DNA of 64,000 nt from Bacteroidota bacterium (lineage in GTDB: Bacteria > Bacteroidota > Ignavibacteria > Tepidaquicellales > Tepidaquicellaceae): positions 1,686,791 to 1,750,790 of the forward strand of contig JAFDZP010000002.1 of the NCBI GenBank assembly GCA_018266835.1, in the 5' to 3' direction. The notes under the pieces were generated by a model. The model worked only from the letters and a program-made list of their open reading frames with translations, searched no databases and was not told the origin of the DNA. Both the position numbers and the translations under genes were made by a program. Positions 16,815 through 29,587 of the stretch are shown one piece after another. Position 1 is the first letter of the stretch. Each line of letters opens with the position of its first letter.

Positions 16815-18367
16815 TATTTTATCAGAATCATTTTTTTTGTTTCAATATTATTATCAGATATTAATTTATAGAAGTAAACTCCACTTGATATTCCTGATTT
16901 CCCTGTAGTATCGAAAGTTACACTGTGTACGCCGGATTTTTTATATCCATTTACCAGAGTTTCCACTTCCTTTCCGGATGAATTATATACTTTCAGTGTT
17001 ACGTAGGATTCTTTTTTAATTGTAAAGCTTATCCTAGTAGCAGGGTTAAAGGGATTAGGAAAATTTTGCGAGAGCAAAACATCTTTTTTTTCTTTTTCGT
17101 CGCCTTCGATAGGCTGCTGAGGAACTATTAAAGGCAGAGTACTATATTGATTTGATAATATGTTCAGCAGTTCCTGATCACTTACGGCAAATAGCTGTTT
17201 CAAAACAGAGGAATAGACTTGTCTGTAATCATACTGAAAATTAAGATTTCCGTTGTTCAGGTTTACCAGGTCCGGATTGTTACCATAAACTCCCTGATTA
17301 ACTAAATCACCGAATACAAATAAAGGAGCAGCAGTTCCATGATCAGTACCTGCACTGCCGTTTTCAGAAACTCTTCTTCCGAATTCTGAAATTGTCATAC
17401 CAACAACTCTGTTATTAATTCCATTCAGCTGTAAGTCCTGCATGAAAGAAGTAATAGCTCCATTCAATTTATTAAGTAAAATGTTATGAGCAATTAACTG
17501 TGATGAGTGAGTATCAAATCCTGCCAATGTTACTACATATAGCCTGGTATTAAGTCCACCGTCAATTAATTTAGCTACAATTTTCAATTGATCAGCCAAT
17601 GTATTATTAATAGGGTATTCTACCAAGTTGTTTCCTAAGTCGGCTGCCTGCTTTACTCTATTGGCATATTGAAGAGAATCAGCGCCTACCTTTCTTGCAA
17701 AGTTCAGTTCCATTCCTGCCAGGGTTTTAATTGTTTCATAACCGCTGAAGGCAGCTCCCTGAGTCAGCTGATAAAACTGGTTAGGATCCTGAAATGTAAG
17801 ACTCATATCACCGACTTGTGAAAGAAGCGATAGATCTGCGCTTGTACCTATTTGAATTGACATAGGATCGGGCGGAAGATTACTTGGGAAATTGGGATAT
17901 TCTTCATGTAAATATCTTCCGAGCCATCCGGTTTGTAAAACCTGATTTGAATCTGAGGCTGTATGCCAGATATCCGTTGCTCTGAAATGTGAAAAGTTTG
18001 GATTTGCATAACCAACGTTTTGAACTATCGCCAGCTTACCATCAATCATAAGATTTTTAAATTCAGTAAGCGCAGGGTGAAGCCCCATAGTTGAACCGGG
18101 CAATGAAAGCACCTGATTTTGAGGTATGTTTAAATTAGGTCTTTTTATAAAGTAGTTGCTATCCTGATACGGAATTAAAGTGTTTAAGCCGTCATTTCCG
18201 CCAAGCAGCTGAACAACAACAAGTATTTTATTAGTAGTAAGCAAAGGATTTAAGAGATTCTTTGCAACAGAACTTGCTCCGAGAGCTTTAATTGGAATAC
18301 TGTTGAAAGAAAGCGCAGCGCCAGCAGTTCCAATTGATATTGTTTTTATAAAATCTCTTCTTTTCAT
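16814..18367 (-). CDS. DUF1501 protein with Tat signal and T9SS sorting domain
   Basis: A 517-residue protein of the DUF1501 family, related to the alkaline-phosphatase/sulfatase fold. The N-terminus MKRRDFIKTISIGTAGAALS is a twin-arginine signal. The start of the mature part has LLGGNDGLNTLIPY, and TISEFGRRVSENGSAGTDHG is the family's metal-site region. The last 80 residues are a T9SS domain (QNFPNPFNPATRISF to KKMILIK). DUF1501 genes are usually paired with DUF1800 genes, as here (24 nt apart); a joint role in cell-surface or extracellular polymer metabolism is suspected but unproven. A Tat signal combined with a T9SS domain is unusual, since T9SS cargo normally uses Sec. Confidence 0.86.
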   Translation of the reverse strand: MKRRDFIKTISIGTAGAALSFNSIPIKALGASSVAKNLLNPLLTTNKILVVVQLLGGNDGLNTLIPYQDSNYFIKRPNLNIPQNQVLSLPGSTMGLHPALTEFKNLMIDGKLAIVQNVGYANPNFSHFRATDIWHTASDSNQVLQTGWLGRYLHEEYPNFPSNLPPDPMSIQIGTSADLSLLSQVGDMSLTFQDPNQFYQLTQGAAFSGYETIKTLAGMELNFARKVGADSLQYANRVKQAADLGNNLVEYPINNTLADQLKIVAKLIDGGLNTRLYVVTLAGFDTHSSQLIAHNILLNKLNGAITSFMQDLQLNGINNRVVGMTISEFGRRVSENGSAGTDHGTAAPLFVFGDLVNQGVYGNNPDLVNLNNGNLNFQYDYRQVYSSVLKQLFAVSDQELLNILSNQYSTLPLIVPQQPIEGDEKEKKDVLLSQNFPNPFNPATRISFTIKKESYVTLKVYNSSGKEVETLVNGYKKSGVHSVTFDTTGKSGISSGVYFYKLISDNNIETKKMILIK

Positions 18368-18391
18368 TTTAGAGCGTTAGATTTTAAAATT

Positions 18392-19813
18392 TTAATATAA
18401 CTGATACTCTGCCATATAAATGATGGCTTTTAAAAATTTCTTTATTTTGTTTGGAGCCTGAGGATCTGAAATATTCCAGTCTTGAACAATTGCTCCGTCT
18501 AAGAGAACCTGAAGCAGATAATTCAACTGTTTTTCGGAAATCTTCAGTCTTATTAAATGTTCGGACATATCTTTTACTAATTGCAGAGCATTATTTGGCT
18601 GCGGAAATGAAGTAGCAAAAGCAATCGGATCAACAGAAAATCCCGTTGGAGTGTTATCTTTTTTGATTCCGGTAATTGCACTTTCATTAAATGCATTTCT
18701 TACTGGTAAAGAGAAAGAGTTCAGCCAGTTTCTGTAACCTAGCCAGCCTCTTACGTTCGGAGGATCTAAAATATATTGATTAGCTAAATTTCCTTGAAAT
18801 ATCAGATCGTTCAGATTTGTATTTATGGTAGAGGCGTTCAAAGAAATATTTAACTGGCGTAACTGGCCTATCATTATTTGCAAAGGTGATTTTATTAACG
18901 AGCCCATTACATTTTCAGAAAAAAATAATTCGCTTTTTAATAATGTCTTAAGTACAGGCGCTATTTCAAAATTGTTATTTCTTAATATCTCAGCCAATTG
19001 ATTTATCACAGGCATGGCATCTGTCATATCAGGACTTTGATTAACAAAAAATTTATAGAATTTTGAACAAATAAAGGTTGCTGCTGCGGGCTGCTGAAAA
19101 ACAATATTAATAACGTCTTCATCAGTCCAGTTTCCGGTCTGTCCGAAATATGTTTTATTTGTATAATCATGTCTCAGGGGAACAAATTGAGCGCCCAATC
19201 CATTTGCAACCCAGCCTGTAAGGGCTCTAGCACCTTCCCGGATATCGGTTTCCGTATAATTTCCAATTCCCAGTGTAAATAATTCTAAAAGTTCTCTGGA
19301 ATAGTTTTCATTTGGCTGACCGACAGCATTTAAAGCCCCATCTAGATATATCAGCATGGCAGGGTCGCGGTTTATAGCAAAGGTCAGGTTTTTGAAATTT
19401 CCAAAAACGAATCTTCTAAACATTGTATTTTGGATGTACAAATATTGGGGAATCTGAACTGAAGTAACTGAGGAAGTAAAGTGGTTATGCCAAAACAAGG
19501 TCATTAATTCCCGAAGATTAGGAGGCTGGTTATACATTAACTTTGCCCACCAGATTCTTAACTCATTACACCTCTGATAGTTTGTCTGGACATTGCCAAA
19601 ATCGGGAGGTTCTGATATCCAGGCACCAGGTGAATCGGGCAGTGTATATGGTTCAAATAATTTTTCAACCGCAGCATCAGGAGTAAGAGTTAGAAAATAA
19701 TTTATATCGGAAACTTTTGCACCGAACGTCGTTCGGTTTAACAGGTGGAGCACCATTTTTTTATTCCATGGTCTCCCTGCACTTGGGATATAAGGATCTA
19801 ATGGATTTACCAT
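18392..19813 (-). CDS. DUF1800 family protein
   Basis: A 473-residue protein of the DUF1800 family, recognisable from KKMVLHLLNRTTFGAKVSD, LMTLFWHNHFTSS, RDPAMLIYLDGALN and NENYSRELLELFTLGIGNYTE. No signal peptide is visible at this start (MVNPLDPYIPSAG), whereas many DUF1800 proteins have one; the protein may be exported together with the DUF1501 partner or may start further upstream, although no better start is visible. First gene of the operon with DUF1501 and the adhesin. Biochemical function unknown. Confidence 0.87.
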   Translation of the reverse strand: MVNPLDPYIPSAGRPWNKKMVLHLLNRTTFGAKVSDINYFLTLTPDAAVEKLFEPYTLPDSPGAWISEPPDFGNVQTNYQRCNELRIWWAKLMYNQPPNLRELMTLFWHNHFTSSVTSVQIPQYLYIQNTMFRRFVFGNFKNLTFAINRDPAMLIYLDGALNAVGQPNENYSRELLELFTLGIGNYTETDIREGARALTGWVANGLGAQFVPLRHDYTNKTYFGQTGNWTDEDVINIVFQQPAAATFICSKFYKFFVNQSPDMTDAMPVINQLAEILRNNNFEIAPVLKTLLKSELFFSENVMGSLIKSPLQIMIGQLRQLNISLNASTINTNLNDLIFQGNLANQYILDPPNVRGWLGYRNWLNSFSLPVRNAFNESAITGIKKDNTPTGFSVDPIAFATSFPQPNNALQLVKDMSEHLIRLKISEKQLNYLLQVLLDGAIVQDWNISDPQAPNKIKKFLKAIIYMAEYQLY

Positions 19814-19987
19814 AAATGTAAGTTTTTATAAATTAAGTCAAAATTTGAATTAAATATTGAATCATCCGTCCTGTAAAATCAGAAATAATGGTTTGGTTTT
19901 AATTTACAAGTCAATTTATTTATTTTCAACTTAAATTTATTTGATGATAATAATTTATGTGTTTCGAAATTATCTATTTTGCAGATA

Positions 19988-20011
19988 ATATTTAACGAAA
20001 ACGTTAAATAT
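19988..20011. promoter_or_regulatory. Inverted repeat upstream of the RodZ-like gene
   Basis: Perfect 10-bp arms ATATTTAACG and CGTTAAATAT around an AAAA centre lie 55 nt ahead of the start at 20067, within the 253-nt gap to the divergent DUF1800 gene. The size suits a dimeric regulator's operator; it lacks a T-run and so is not a terminator. The rest of this gap shows only AT-rich sequence. Confidence 0.35.
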
Positions 20012-20066
20012 CTCCCTTTAATTAGTTTTAAAATAAAAGTATTTTTAAGTTTATACGACGATAAAA

Positions 20067-23320
<3,254 letters not shown>

Positions 23321-23335
23321 ACTCCAATCGTCTCT

Positions 23336-23361
23336 CGTTGCGATGCTTCTGCGTCGCAACG
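23336..23361. repeat. REP-like palindrome, CGTTGCGA type (copy 1)
   Basis: CGTTGCGA (23336-23343) pairs with TCGCAACG (23354-23361), the loop being TGCTTCTGCG, preceded by TCT. A sister copy at 55139-55164 reads CGTTCCGA / TCGGAACG, with the same loop apart from one base. The two copies differ by a compensatory pair change in the stem. It fills the 42-nt gap between ligA and the convergent WYL gene. Confidence 0.7.
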
Positions 23362-23362
23362 T

Positions 23363-24217
23363 TTATTTATATAATGAAATTATATCTTTAGCTCTTTGAG
23401 TTATCTCTTTCTTTAACTGTATCGGTTTTATAACTTCAACTTCTTTTCCCCAGCCCATGACCCATGCTATAAATTCATAGGAAAGTTTCACTTTAATTTT
23501 CATAAAGACGGCATCATCTTTTTCTGTTATCTCCTGATTCTCAATCCAGATTTTATCTTTGATTAATTTCCCCGTTTTCTCAGTAAATTTTAATTCAACA
23601 TCAAAAGCTTCTCCGCCGCTGAACGTTCCCCATGATTTTTCATATATGTTAAAAGCACCGGGCAGTTTTTTAATCGAACTTTTTTTATCACCGAATCTTA
23701 TATCAATAATTCTTTCTATAAGGTAGCATTTGATTTCTTCCGAGTCATCATTCTCAACTCCGTAAAGATGAAACGTTCTTCCTGTATTAATTAAGCTTAT
23801 AGGAGTAATCTCTCTCCACTTAATATCGCCGTGCATATTACGCCCGTAGCCGAGCTCAATGATTTGTTTTCCGTTAATTGCTTTTAAAATTTTCACAAAA
23901 ACACTCAGCGCATTCTCTCCAAATTTTTTATGAATTAATTTTAAATTTCGTATATTTATATTATCGTTTAAGGATAGATAAGCAGTGATGAGTGTATTCA
24001 ATACTTCATCATCGATGTTTATAATTTCGAAAACATTTTTCCGCGAGTAAACACCTACTCCCAGCTGCCTCAGTTTATTTGCATCGCGCCTGATTGTTGT
24101 AACGCTGGTATCCAGTTTTTCGGCAAGCTCATCTTCGGAATAATATCTTTGCTTTTCTAAAATCAAAGATGCCATTTCAATCTGCCTGAGAAGCTCTTCT
24201 GAAAATTTATTTGTCAT
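23363..24217 (-). CDS. HTH-WYL transcriptional regulator
   Basis: A 284-residue DeoR/WYL-type regulator. The N-terminal winged helix-turn-helix (YYSEDELAEKLDTSVTTIRRDANKLRQLGV) binds DNA. The central and C-terminal region (WREITPISLINTGRTFHLYGVEND, then CYLIERIIDIRFGD) is the WYL ligand-binding domain; the eponymous Trp-Tyr-Leu is FHLY here, within the normal range of variation. WYL regulators sense nucleic acid or nucleotide ligands, and often control defence or DNA-damage genes. No such genes adjoin: the neighbours are ligA (convergent) and hutU (divergent across 425 nt). The target is unknown. Confidence 0.83.
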   Translation of the reverse strand: MTNKFSEELLRQIEMASLILEKQRYYSEDELAEKLDTSVTTIRRDANKLRQLGVGVYSRKNVFEIINIDDEVLNTLITAYLSLNDNINIRNLKLIHKKFGENALSVFVKILKAINGKQIIELGYGRNMHGDIKWREITPISLINTGRTFHLYGVENDDSEEIKCYLIERIIDIRFGDKKSSIKKLPGAFNIYEKSWGTFSGGEAFDVELKFTEKTGKLIKDKIWIENQEITEKDDAVFMKIKVKLSYEFIAWVMGWGKEVEVIKPIQLKKEITQRAKDIISLYK

Positions 24218-24642
24218 AGGCTATAAAATTGGAAATATATTTCTAACAAAACAATGAACTATTTTTTCGTTAAATCTTGATTTATCTGTCAAGAACTATT
24301 TTTTTAAAAATCCCTATATGTATATATGGAGAGCAATTCATTTAAGTAAAGAAAAATACTGATTATATTTGTCAGGATTTTTTATAACCCTGATAAAAAA
24401 TTTTGTATCTTAAAAAACTTATTTTATATCAGAATTATCAAAATTGATAAACCAATTAATTAAGTGATAACTTACGAGGGGGCGTAAGTTTCGTTATATG
24501 TTTTTACAAAGTTTAGTTCCTTCTTAAATTTTAAAAAAATCCGTAAATATATTTTATAAACAGAATATCCTTTTAGCTTTTTAAAACATCTTTGATTTAA
24601 TATTTTAAAGAACCTTAAAAATTTAATCATTCAAAATTCTAT
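24218..24642. other. 425-nt divergent intergenic region with a G-loop hairpin
   Basis: The gap separates the divergent WYL regulator and hutU. The only clear structure is a perfect 8-bp hairpin, AACTTACG / CGTAAGTT (24469-24476 with 24483-24490), loop AGGGGG; on the opposite strand the loop reads CCCCCT. A weaker TCAGG/CCTGA stem lies near 24374-24395. The rest is AT-rich with no frame of note. Promoters of both neighbours must lie here, but I cannot place them with confidence. Confidence 0.5.
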
Positions 24643-26292
24643 ATGTCCAGAAGTATAAAAGCCCCCACAGGAACAACATTATCCTGCAAAAATTGGATTA
24701 CAGAAGCAGCAATGCGAATGCTTATGAATAACCTTGATGCCGATGTTGCCGAGCGTCCCGAAGACTTAATCGTCTATGGCGGTTCAGGCAAAGCAGCGCG
24801 TAACTGGGAATGTTATGATAAAATTATTGAAACATTAAAAAGTTTAAATGAAGATGAAACTCTTCTTGTGCAGTCAGGTAAACCTGTAGCTGTTTTTAAA
24901 ACACACACAAACGCGCCGAGAGTCTTAATTTCTAACTCGCAGCTTGTGCCGGCATGGGCAACATGGGATGAGTTCAGAAAACTGGAAGCGCTCGGATTAA
25001 TAATGTACGGTCAGATGACTGCAGGAAGCTGGATTTACATAGGCACGCAGGGAATTTTACAGGGAACATACGAAACATTTGCCGCCTGCGCAAATAAACA
25101 TTTCGGCGGAACACTCAGCGGAAGATTAGTTCTTACTGCAGGACTCGGCGGAATGGGCGGAGCACAACCATTAGCAGCAACATTAAACGGTGCAGCGTTC
25201 TTAGGCATAGATGTAGATAAAGCAAGAATACAAAGAAGAGTTGATACAGGCTATTGTGATTTAATAACAGAAGATTTAGATGAAGCTTTAAAGCTTGTGC
25301 TGGCAGCTAAGGAAAGAGGCGAAGCGCGTTCAGTTGGACTTGTTGGAAACGCAGGAGAAATTCTCCCTGAGATTTTAAACAGAGGGATTATACCCGATGC
25401 ACTGACTGACCAGACATCTGCACACGATATGCTTAATGGATATGTTCCTATGGGAATGACTTTAGATCAGGCGCGCGAGTTGAGAAGTAATGACCCTGAT
25501 AAATATATTGAGTTTGCAAGAAAGACAGTTGTGATACACTGCAAAACAATGTGGGAGTTTATGAAACGCGGCGCAGTTACTTTCGACTACGGAAATAATT
25601 TACGCGGTGAAGCAAAATCACAAGGGTTTGAAAAAGCATTTGATATACCGGGCTTTGTGCCTGAATATGTTCGCCCGCTTTTCTGTGAAGGAAAGGGACC
25701 ATTCAGATGGGTAGCGCTTTCGGGTGACCCCGAAGATATCTACAGAACAGATGAAGCAATAATGGAAGCGTTCCCGGAAAATAAACTTCTGCATAAGTGG
25801 CTTAAAGCTGCAAGAGAGAAAGTTCACTTCCAGGGATTGCCTGCAAGAATATGCTGGCTTGGTTATGGTGAAAGAGCAAAGGCAGGAAAAATATTTAACG
25901 ATTTAGTGAAGAACGGAATTGTAAAAGCTCCGATTGTTATAGGAAGGGACCACCTCGATTGCGGAAGTGTTGCATCGCCTAACAGGGAGACCGAAAGAAT
26001 GTTGGATGGATCCGATGCAATTGCTGACTGGCCTGTGCTTAACTTTGCTTTGCATTGTGTTGGTGGTGCATCATGGACTTCATTGCATCACGGCGGAGGA
26101 GTGGGTATTGGGAATTCAATTCACTCAGGAATGGTAATAGTTGCAGACGGAACTCCCGAAGCCGAAGTAAGACTTGAAAGATGTTTAACATACGACCCCG
26201 GAATGGGAATTGTGCGTCACGCAGATGCAGGATATGATTTAGCAATCGAAGAGCAGAAGAAGTTCGGCATCAATATGCCCATGTTGAAGTAA
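24643..26292 (+). CDS. hutU: Urocanate hydratase
   Basis: A 549-residue NAD+-containing enzyme that converts urocanate to imidazolone propionate, step two of histidine degradation. The family signature [10 protein letters not shown] is intact with Cys404 at the active-site position. The NAD-binding segment ([20 protein letters not shown]) and [16 protein letters not shown] are also present, and length matches the family (about 555). No hutH, hutI, hutG or formiminotransferase gene is in the window, so the rest of the pathway must be elsewhere. The PAP2 gene follows after 12 nt. Confidence 0.96.
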   Translation: MSRSIKAPTGTTLSCKNWITEAAMRMLMNNLDADVAERPEDLIVYGGSGKAARNWECYDKIIETLKSLNEDETLLVQSGKPVAVFKTHTNAPRVLISNSQLVPAWATWDEFRKLEALGLIMYGQMTAGSWIYIGTQGILQGTYETFAACANKHFGGTLSGRLVLTAGLGGMGGAQPLAATLNGAAFLGIDVDKARIQRRVDTGYCDLITEDLDEALKLVLAAKERGEARSVGLVGNAGEILPEILNRGIIPDALTDQTSAHDMLNGYVPMGMTLDQARELRSNDPDKYIEFARKTVVIHCKTMWEFMKRGAVTFDYGNNLRGEAKSQGFEKAFDIPGFVPEYVRPLFCEGKGPFRWVALSGDPEDIYRTDEAIMEAFPENKLLHKWLKAAREKVHFQGLPARICWLGYGERAKAGKIFNDLVKNGIVKAPIVIGRDHLDCGSVASPNRETERMLDGSDAIADWPVLNFALHCVGGASWTSLHHGGGVGIGNSIHSGMVIVADGTPEAEVRLERCLTYDPGMGIVRHADAGYDLAIEEQKKFGINMPMLK

Positions 26293-26304
26293 TTATCAAA
26301 ATAA

Positions 26305-26859
26305 ATGGGAGATTTTTTCCAAAATATAGATGCCTCGCTTTTTTATTTTATAAATAAAACTTGCGCAAATCCTCTGACTGATAAGGTAATGCCGTTTATT
26401 ACTGAAAGTAATCACTGGATGCTCGTCTATATTATTTTGCTTGGGTGGTTAGTTATTAAAGGAGGAGCTAAAGGAAGAGTTGCAGTTGTAATGGCTTTAC
26501 TTCTTGTTGTAGTCACTGATCAGGTAAACAGTTTTTATATAAAAGATTTATTTCATCGAATTCGTCCGTGCAATGCTTTGCAGGGAGTTCACTTGCTTGT
26601 AAACTGCACGGACTCTTTTTCATTCACTTCATCTCACGCAATAAATAACTTCGGAGCTGCAACAATATTTTCTTACTTCTATAAAAATGTCCGTTATGTT
26701 TTGTTTACGGCAGCCTCATTAGTTGCTCTTTCAAGAGTTTTTGTGGGCGTGCATTATCCGTTTGATATTATAGGAGGCGCGCTGCTTGGGATTTTTGCTG
26801 CATGGATTTTTATTTATATCTGGAAATTTATTTCAAAGAGTTTTAAGCTCAGGTTTTAA
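26305..26859 (+). CDS. PAP2-family membrane phosphatase
   Basis: A 184-residue membrane protein with about five helices and the three phosphatase motifs: KDLFHRIRP (KX6RP), SFTSSHA (a PSGH variant) and SRVFVGVHYPFD (SRX5HX3D, catalytic His and Asp). PAP2 enzymes remove phosphate from lipid phosphates such as undecaprenyl pyrophosphate or phosphatidic acid. Placed 12 nt after hutU and overlapping the 3' end of the convergent GT87 gene by 27 nt. With the glycan locus next door, recycling of undecaprenyl carrier lipid is plausible but inferred. Confidence 0.85.
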   Translation: MGDFFQNIDASLFYFINKTCANPLTDKVMPFITESNHWMLVYIILLGWLVIKGGAKGRVAVVMALLLVVVTDQVNSFYIKDLFHRIRPCNALQGVHLLVNCTDSFSFTSSHAINNFGAATIFSYFYKNVRYVLFTAASLVALSRVFVGVHYPFDIIGGALLGIFAAWIFIYIWKFISKSFKLRF

Positions 26860-28152
26860 TTTTCCTTTTGTAAAATTCGGAAGAGCAAGCATTCCTGCAA
26901 GAATCAACAATTCACCAGTCACATATCTGAGCTTTAAAATGTTGTCCAGCATAACGATGAATGTTCTCTGATAATCAGGCAATGTAATTATTATTAATCC
27001 TGTTACAATTAAAGCAAATGAAATATTTTTATACTCGGCATTTTTAATTAATTTTAGAGTCAGTAAAAAAACAGGAATAAGCCAAACAAGATTCATCAGC
27101 CAGGTAAAAGGACTAAAAATCAAAATAATGAGAATAAAAATTATCCAGAGATTAATTTTTTCATATCTGCCAATATGTCTATAGAGGTAAATAATAAACG
27201 GAATTATTAATAAAAGTGACCATACAGTTGCAGGAATATTTATCCCGATTGCCAATTGACCGGAAACTATTAATCTAACCAGAGATGCATTGGAGAAAAA
27301 ACTTATCGACTCGGTTAAATACATTCTTCCGTCAACCATAGAAACTGCATATCTTGAAATCCTGAAGATATATTTTAGTATCCACGAATCCGGCCTCATG
27401 TCATCTGTACCGCTTTCTGCGTATTGAGAAATTCGGGGAGCCTGATTAAGAATGTAATCATTCACCTGTGAACTTCCGTTAACGATGTACATTATACCTG
27501 TTATAACTACAATACCCGAAATGAAAAATATAGCTGTTTTATATTTTTTCTTTATGAGCAAAAAAGGAATTAGCAGAATGCTGTACAGTTTGAAAACTGA
27601 AGCTAATGAAAACCATAATCCAGATGACTTTTCTTTCGAGCGCTTTACAAAAAAAATTCCCAATGTCAGAAGCAAAAATGTTGCTCCGTCAATTTGCCCT
27701 CTTTCCAGTAAAGCATAGAAAGGAAAGAAGTTAAAAGTGAATATCCCTGTTATTAAAAGAATGAAAACATTTTTATCAAATCTGAAAATTTTCAACCAGA
27801 TAAAAACTGAGATTGTTACAAAAAAGAAATTCAGGTAATTCCAGATATGTTTTGCTGAATGGTAATTAAGTTTGGCAAGCGGCTGAAAAAAAGTCCCGGC
27901 TATTGGGGGATATAGAAATCTGCTGTGGTTGAACTGTGCAACTCCGTCCCATAAATTCCAGTTTTCACCTATGTAATTTTTGTATGGATTCAGTCCCAGG
28001 TTCATAACTTTTCCCGCAGTGTAATATGCGGTAAAATCCATTTGAAGACTTTGCCTGCTGACTTGCTCAATGAAAAAGATAATTCTTACTAAGGATAAAG
28101 TAAATAATACAGAGAGTATTAAGATGAGTAATATTTTTTTTTGCTTTTGCAA
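26833..28152 (-). CDS. GT87-like polyprenol-dependent glycosyltransferase
   Basis: A 439-residue polytopic protein with about ten membrane helices. The first loop (MDFTAYYTAGKVMNLGLNPYKN, then FLYPPIAGTFFQPLAKL) matches the GT87/DUF2029 glycosyltransferases, which take sugar from a polyprenyl-phosphate donor, as in mycobacterial mannosyltransferases. The Asp in MDFTAYY is the likely catalytic residue. It is the last gene of the minus-strand glycan cluster, 7 nt after the methyltransferase-glycosyltransferase fusion, and its 3' end overlaps the PAP2 gene. Confidence 0.8.
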   Translation of the reverse strand: MQKQKKILLILILSVLFTLSLVRIIFFIEQVSRQSLQMDFTAYYTAGKVMNLGLNPYKNYIGENWNLWDGVAQFNHSRFLYPPIAGTFFQPLAKLNYHSAKHIWNYLNFFFVTISVFIWLKIFRFDKNVFILLITGIFTFNFFPFYALLERGQIDGATFLLLTLGIFFVKRSKEKSSGLWFSLASVFKLYSILLIPFLLIKKKYKTAIFFISGIVVITGIMYIVNGSSQVNDYILNQAPRISQYAESGTDDMRPDSWILKYIFRISRYAVSMVDGRMYLTESISFFSNASLVRLIVSGQLAIGINIPATVWSLLLIIPFIIYLYRHIGRYEKINLWIIFILIILIFSPFTWLMNLVWLIPVFLLTLKLIKNAEYKNISFALIVTGLIIITLPDYQRTFIVMLDNILKLRYVTGELLILAGMLALPNFTKGKLKPELKTL

Positions 28153-28159
28153 ATACAGG

Positions 28160-29578
28160 TTACAGATTGAATTTTATCTTCCTCATAGCAAAGAAGCACA
28201 TACGAAGCAGCATCATGCCATCACGGAATCGGCTTATATTTGTTTCGCCATAGGTGCGTTCACCATAGCGGACAGGGATTTCAATTATTTTTAGATTTAA
28301 CTTTGCAGCTCCGAACAACAAATCAAAATCTCCAAACGGATCAAAGTCACCGAAGTATTTTCTGTTCTCAACAATTTTCAAGTAGTCTTTTTTGAATAAA
28401 ACTTTTGTACCGCATAGTGTATCGGTTATTCTTTGTTCAAGCAGCCAGCTGAATACGTTGCTGAAAAAAATATTCCCTGCTTTGTTCAAACTGCGCATTG
28501 CTTTCTCATGCATCTGGTACACCAGTCTGCTTCCGTTTATGAATTCACCCTTGCCTGTGCTTAAAGCATCGTAAAATTTCGGTAAGTCTTTCGGTGCAAC
28601 GGTTAAGTCAGCATCAAGTATCAGTAATATATCCCCCGTAGCATTTTCAAATCCTTTTCTTACTGCATCGCCTTTACCTTTACCGGGCTGTTTGAAAAGT
28701 TTTATATCTTTATCAGGATTTTGTTTAATAACTTCTTCGATTTTCTGATAAGTGTTATCACTCGAATTTCCCTCCACAAAAACTATTTCAGTGCCGCTGC
28801 CCATCTGTGGAATTAACTTTACTATGTTATCAATATTTCCTTCTTCGTTTCTTGCAGGGACGAGAACTGTAACTTTATAATCACTGCTTCCCTTTACTTC
28901 TGAAATATCGTTGTTAGCAATTACAAATCCCGTAAGGCACAACCTTTTTATTAAAGGAAGCTTGGAAAAATATTTATTGATAAAGGAAGTAATGAACGGA
29001 ATTTTCAGAGGCATTAAAATCATGCTTCCCGTTCTTACTACATCAAATCCCGCCAAGTACAAAAGATTTTTAATTTCGTGAATGTACAGCCAGTTTTGCT
29101 CGCCTTCTTTCATTTTTAATCCCAGAGATTCCGCTGCCTTTAAAACCGGGTTCCAGAAATAATTTCGATATGTTACGATTACCTTTGTTCTTGAATGACA
29201 GAATACTTTAAGTCTTTCAAAAACATTCTGTATATCATTTAATGTACCTATCAAATCACATAAGATTATGAAATCAAACTTTTGATTTATTTCCTTTGCC
29301 TTTTCGTTGAAATCAGGAGCTTCAGCATCTAAACAATAAAACTTTATTGACGGATATTTTTCTTTTGCGTTTTGTATGTGGTAGGGATTGAAATCAAATC
29401 CTGCTACATCTTTATTTCCGATAACATGAAGTGAATCTCCTTCAGCGCAGCCGACTTCAAGCACAGAGGCATTCGCAGGAATTAAGTTTTTAAAAAGATT
29501 TTCAAGAGATTCGTAATAAAATTTATTCTTCTTCCTCCAGTAATTCTTTTCTTCTGCATTTTTCTTAAAATCGATCAC
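28160..29578 (-). CDS. Fusion of SAM methyltransferase and GT2 glycosyltransferase
   Basis: A 472-residue two-domain protein. Residues 1 to about 210 are a class I methyltransferase (SAM motif VLEVGCAEGDSLHVIG; acidic motif II near FIILCDLIGTLND). Residues about 230-472 are a family 2 glycosyltransferase of the dolichyl/polyprenyl-phosphate type (VTVLVPARNEEGNIDNIV, LLILDADLTV as the DXD-like site, GSRL and TDTLCGTKVLFKK). The C-terminal half would make a polyprenyl-phosphate sugar donor that the neighbouring GT87 and PMT-type enzymes need. What the methyltransferase modifies is unknown. The frame is continuous, so this is a real fusion. Confidence 0.85.
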   Translation of the reverse strand: MIDFKKNAEEKNYWRKKNKFYYESLENLFKNLIPANASVLEVGCAEGDSLHVIGNKDVAGFDFNPYHIQNAKEKYPSIKFYCLDAEAPDFNEKAKEINQKFDFIILCDLIGTLNDIQNVFERLKVFCHSRTKVIVTYRNYFWNPVLKAAESLGLKMKEGEQNWLYIHEIKNLLYLAGFDVVRTGSMILMPLKIPFITSFINKYFSKLPLIKRLCLTGFVIANNDISEVKGSSDYKVTVLVPARNEEGNIDNIVKLIPQMGSGTEIVFVEGNSSDNTYQKIEEVIKQNPDKDIKLFKQPGKGKGDAVRKGFENATGDILLILDADLTVAPKDLPKFYDALSTGKGEFINGSRLVYQMHEKAMRSLNKAGNIFFSNVFSWLLEQRITDTLCGTKVLFKKDYLKIVENRKYFGDFDPFGDFDLLFGAAKLNLKIIEIPVRYGERTYGETNISRFRDGMMLLRMCFFAMRKIKFNL

Positions 29579-29587
29579 TATAATTTC

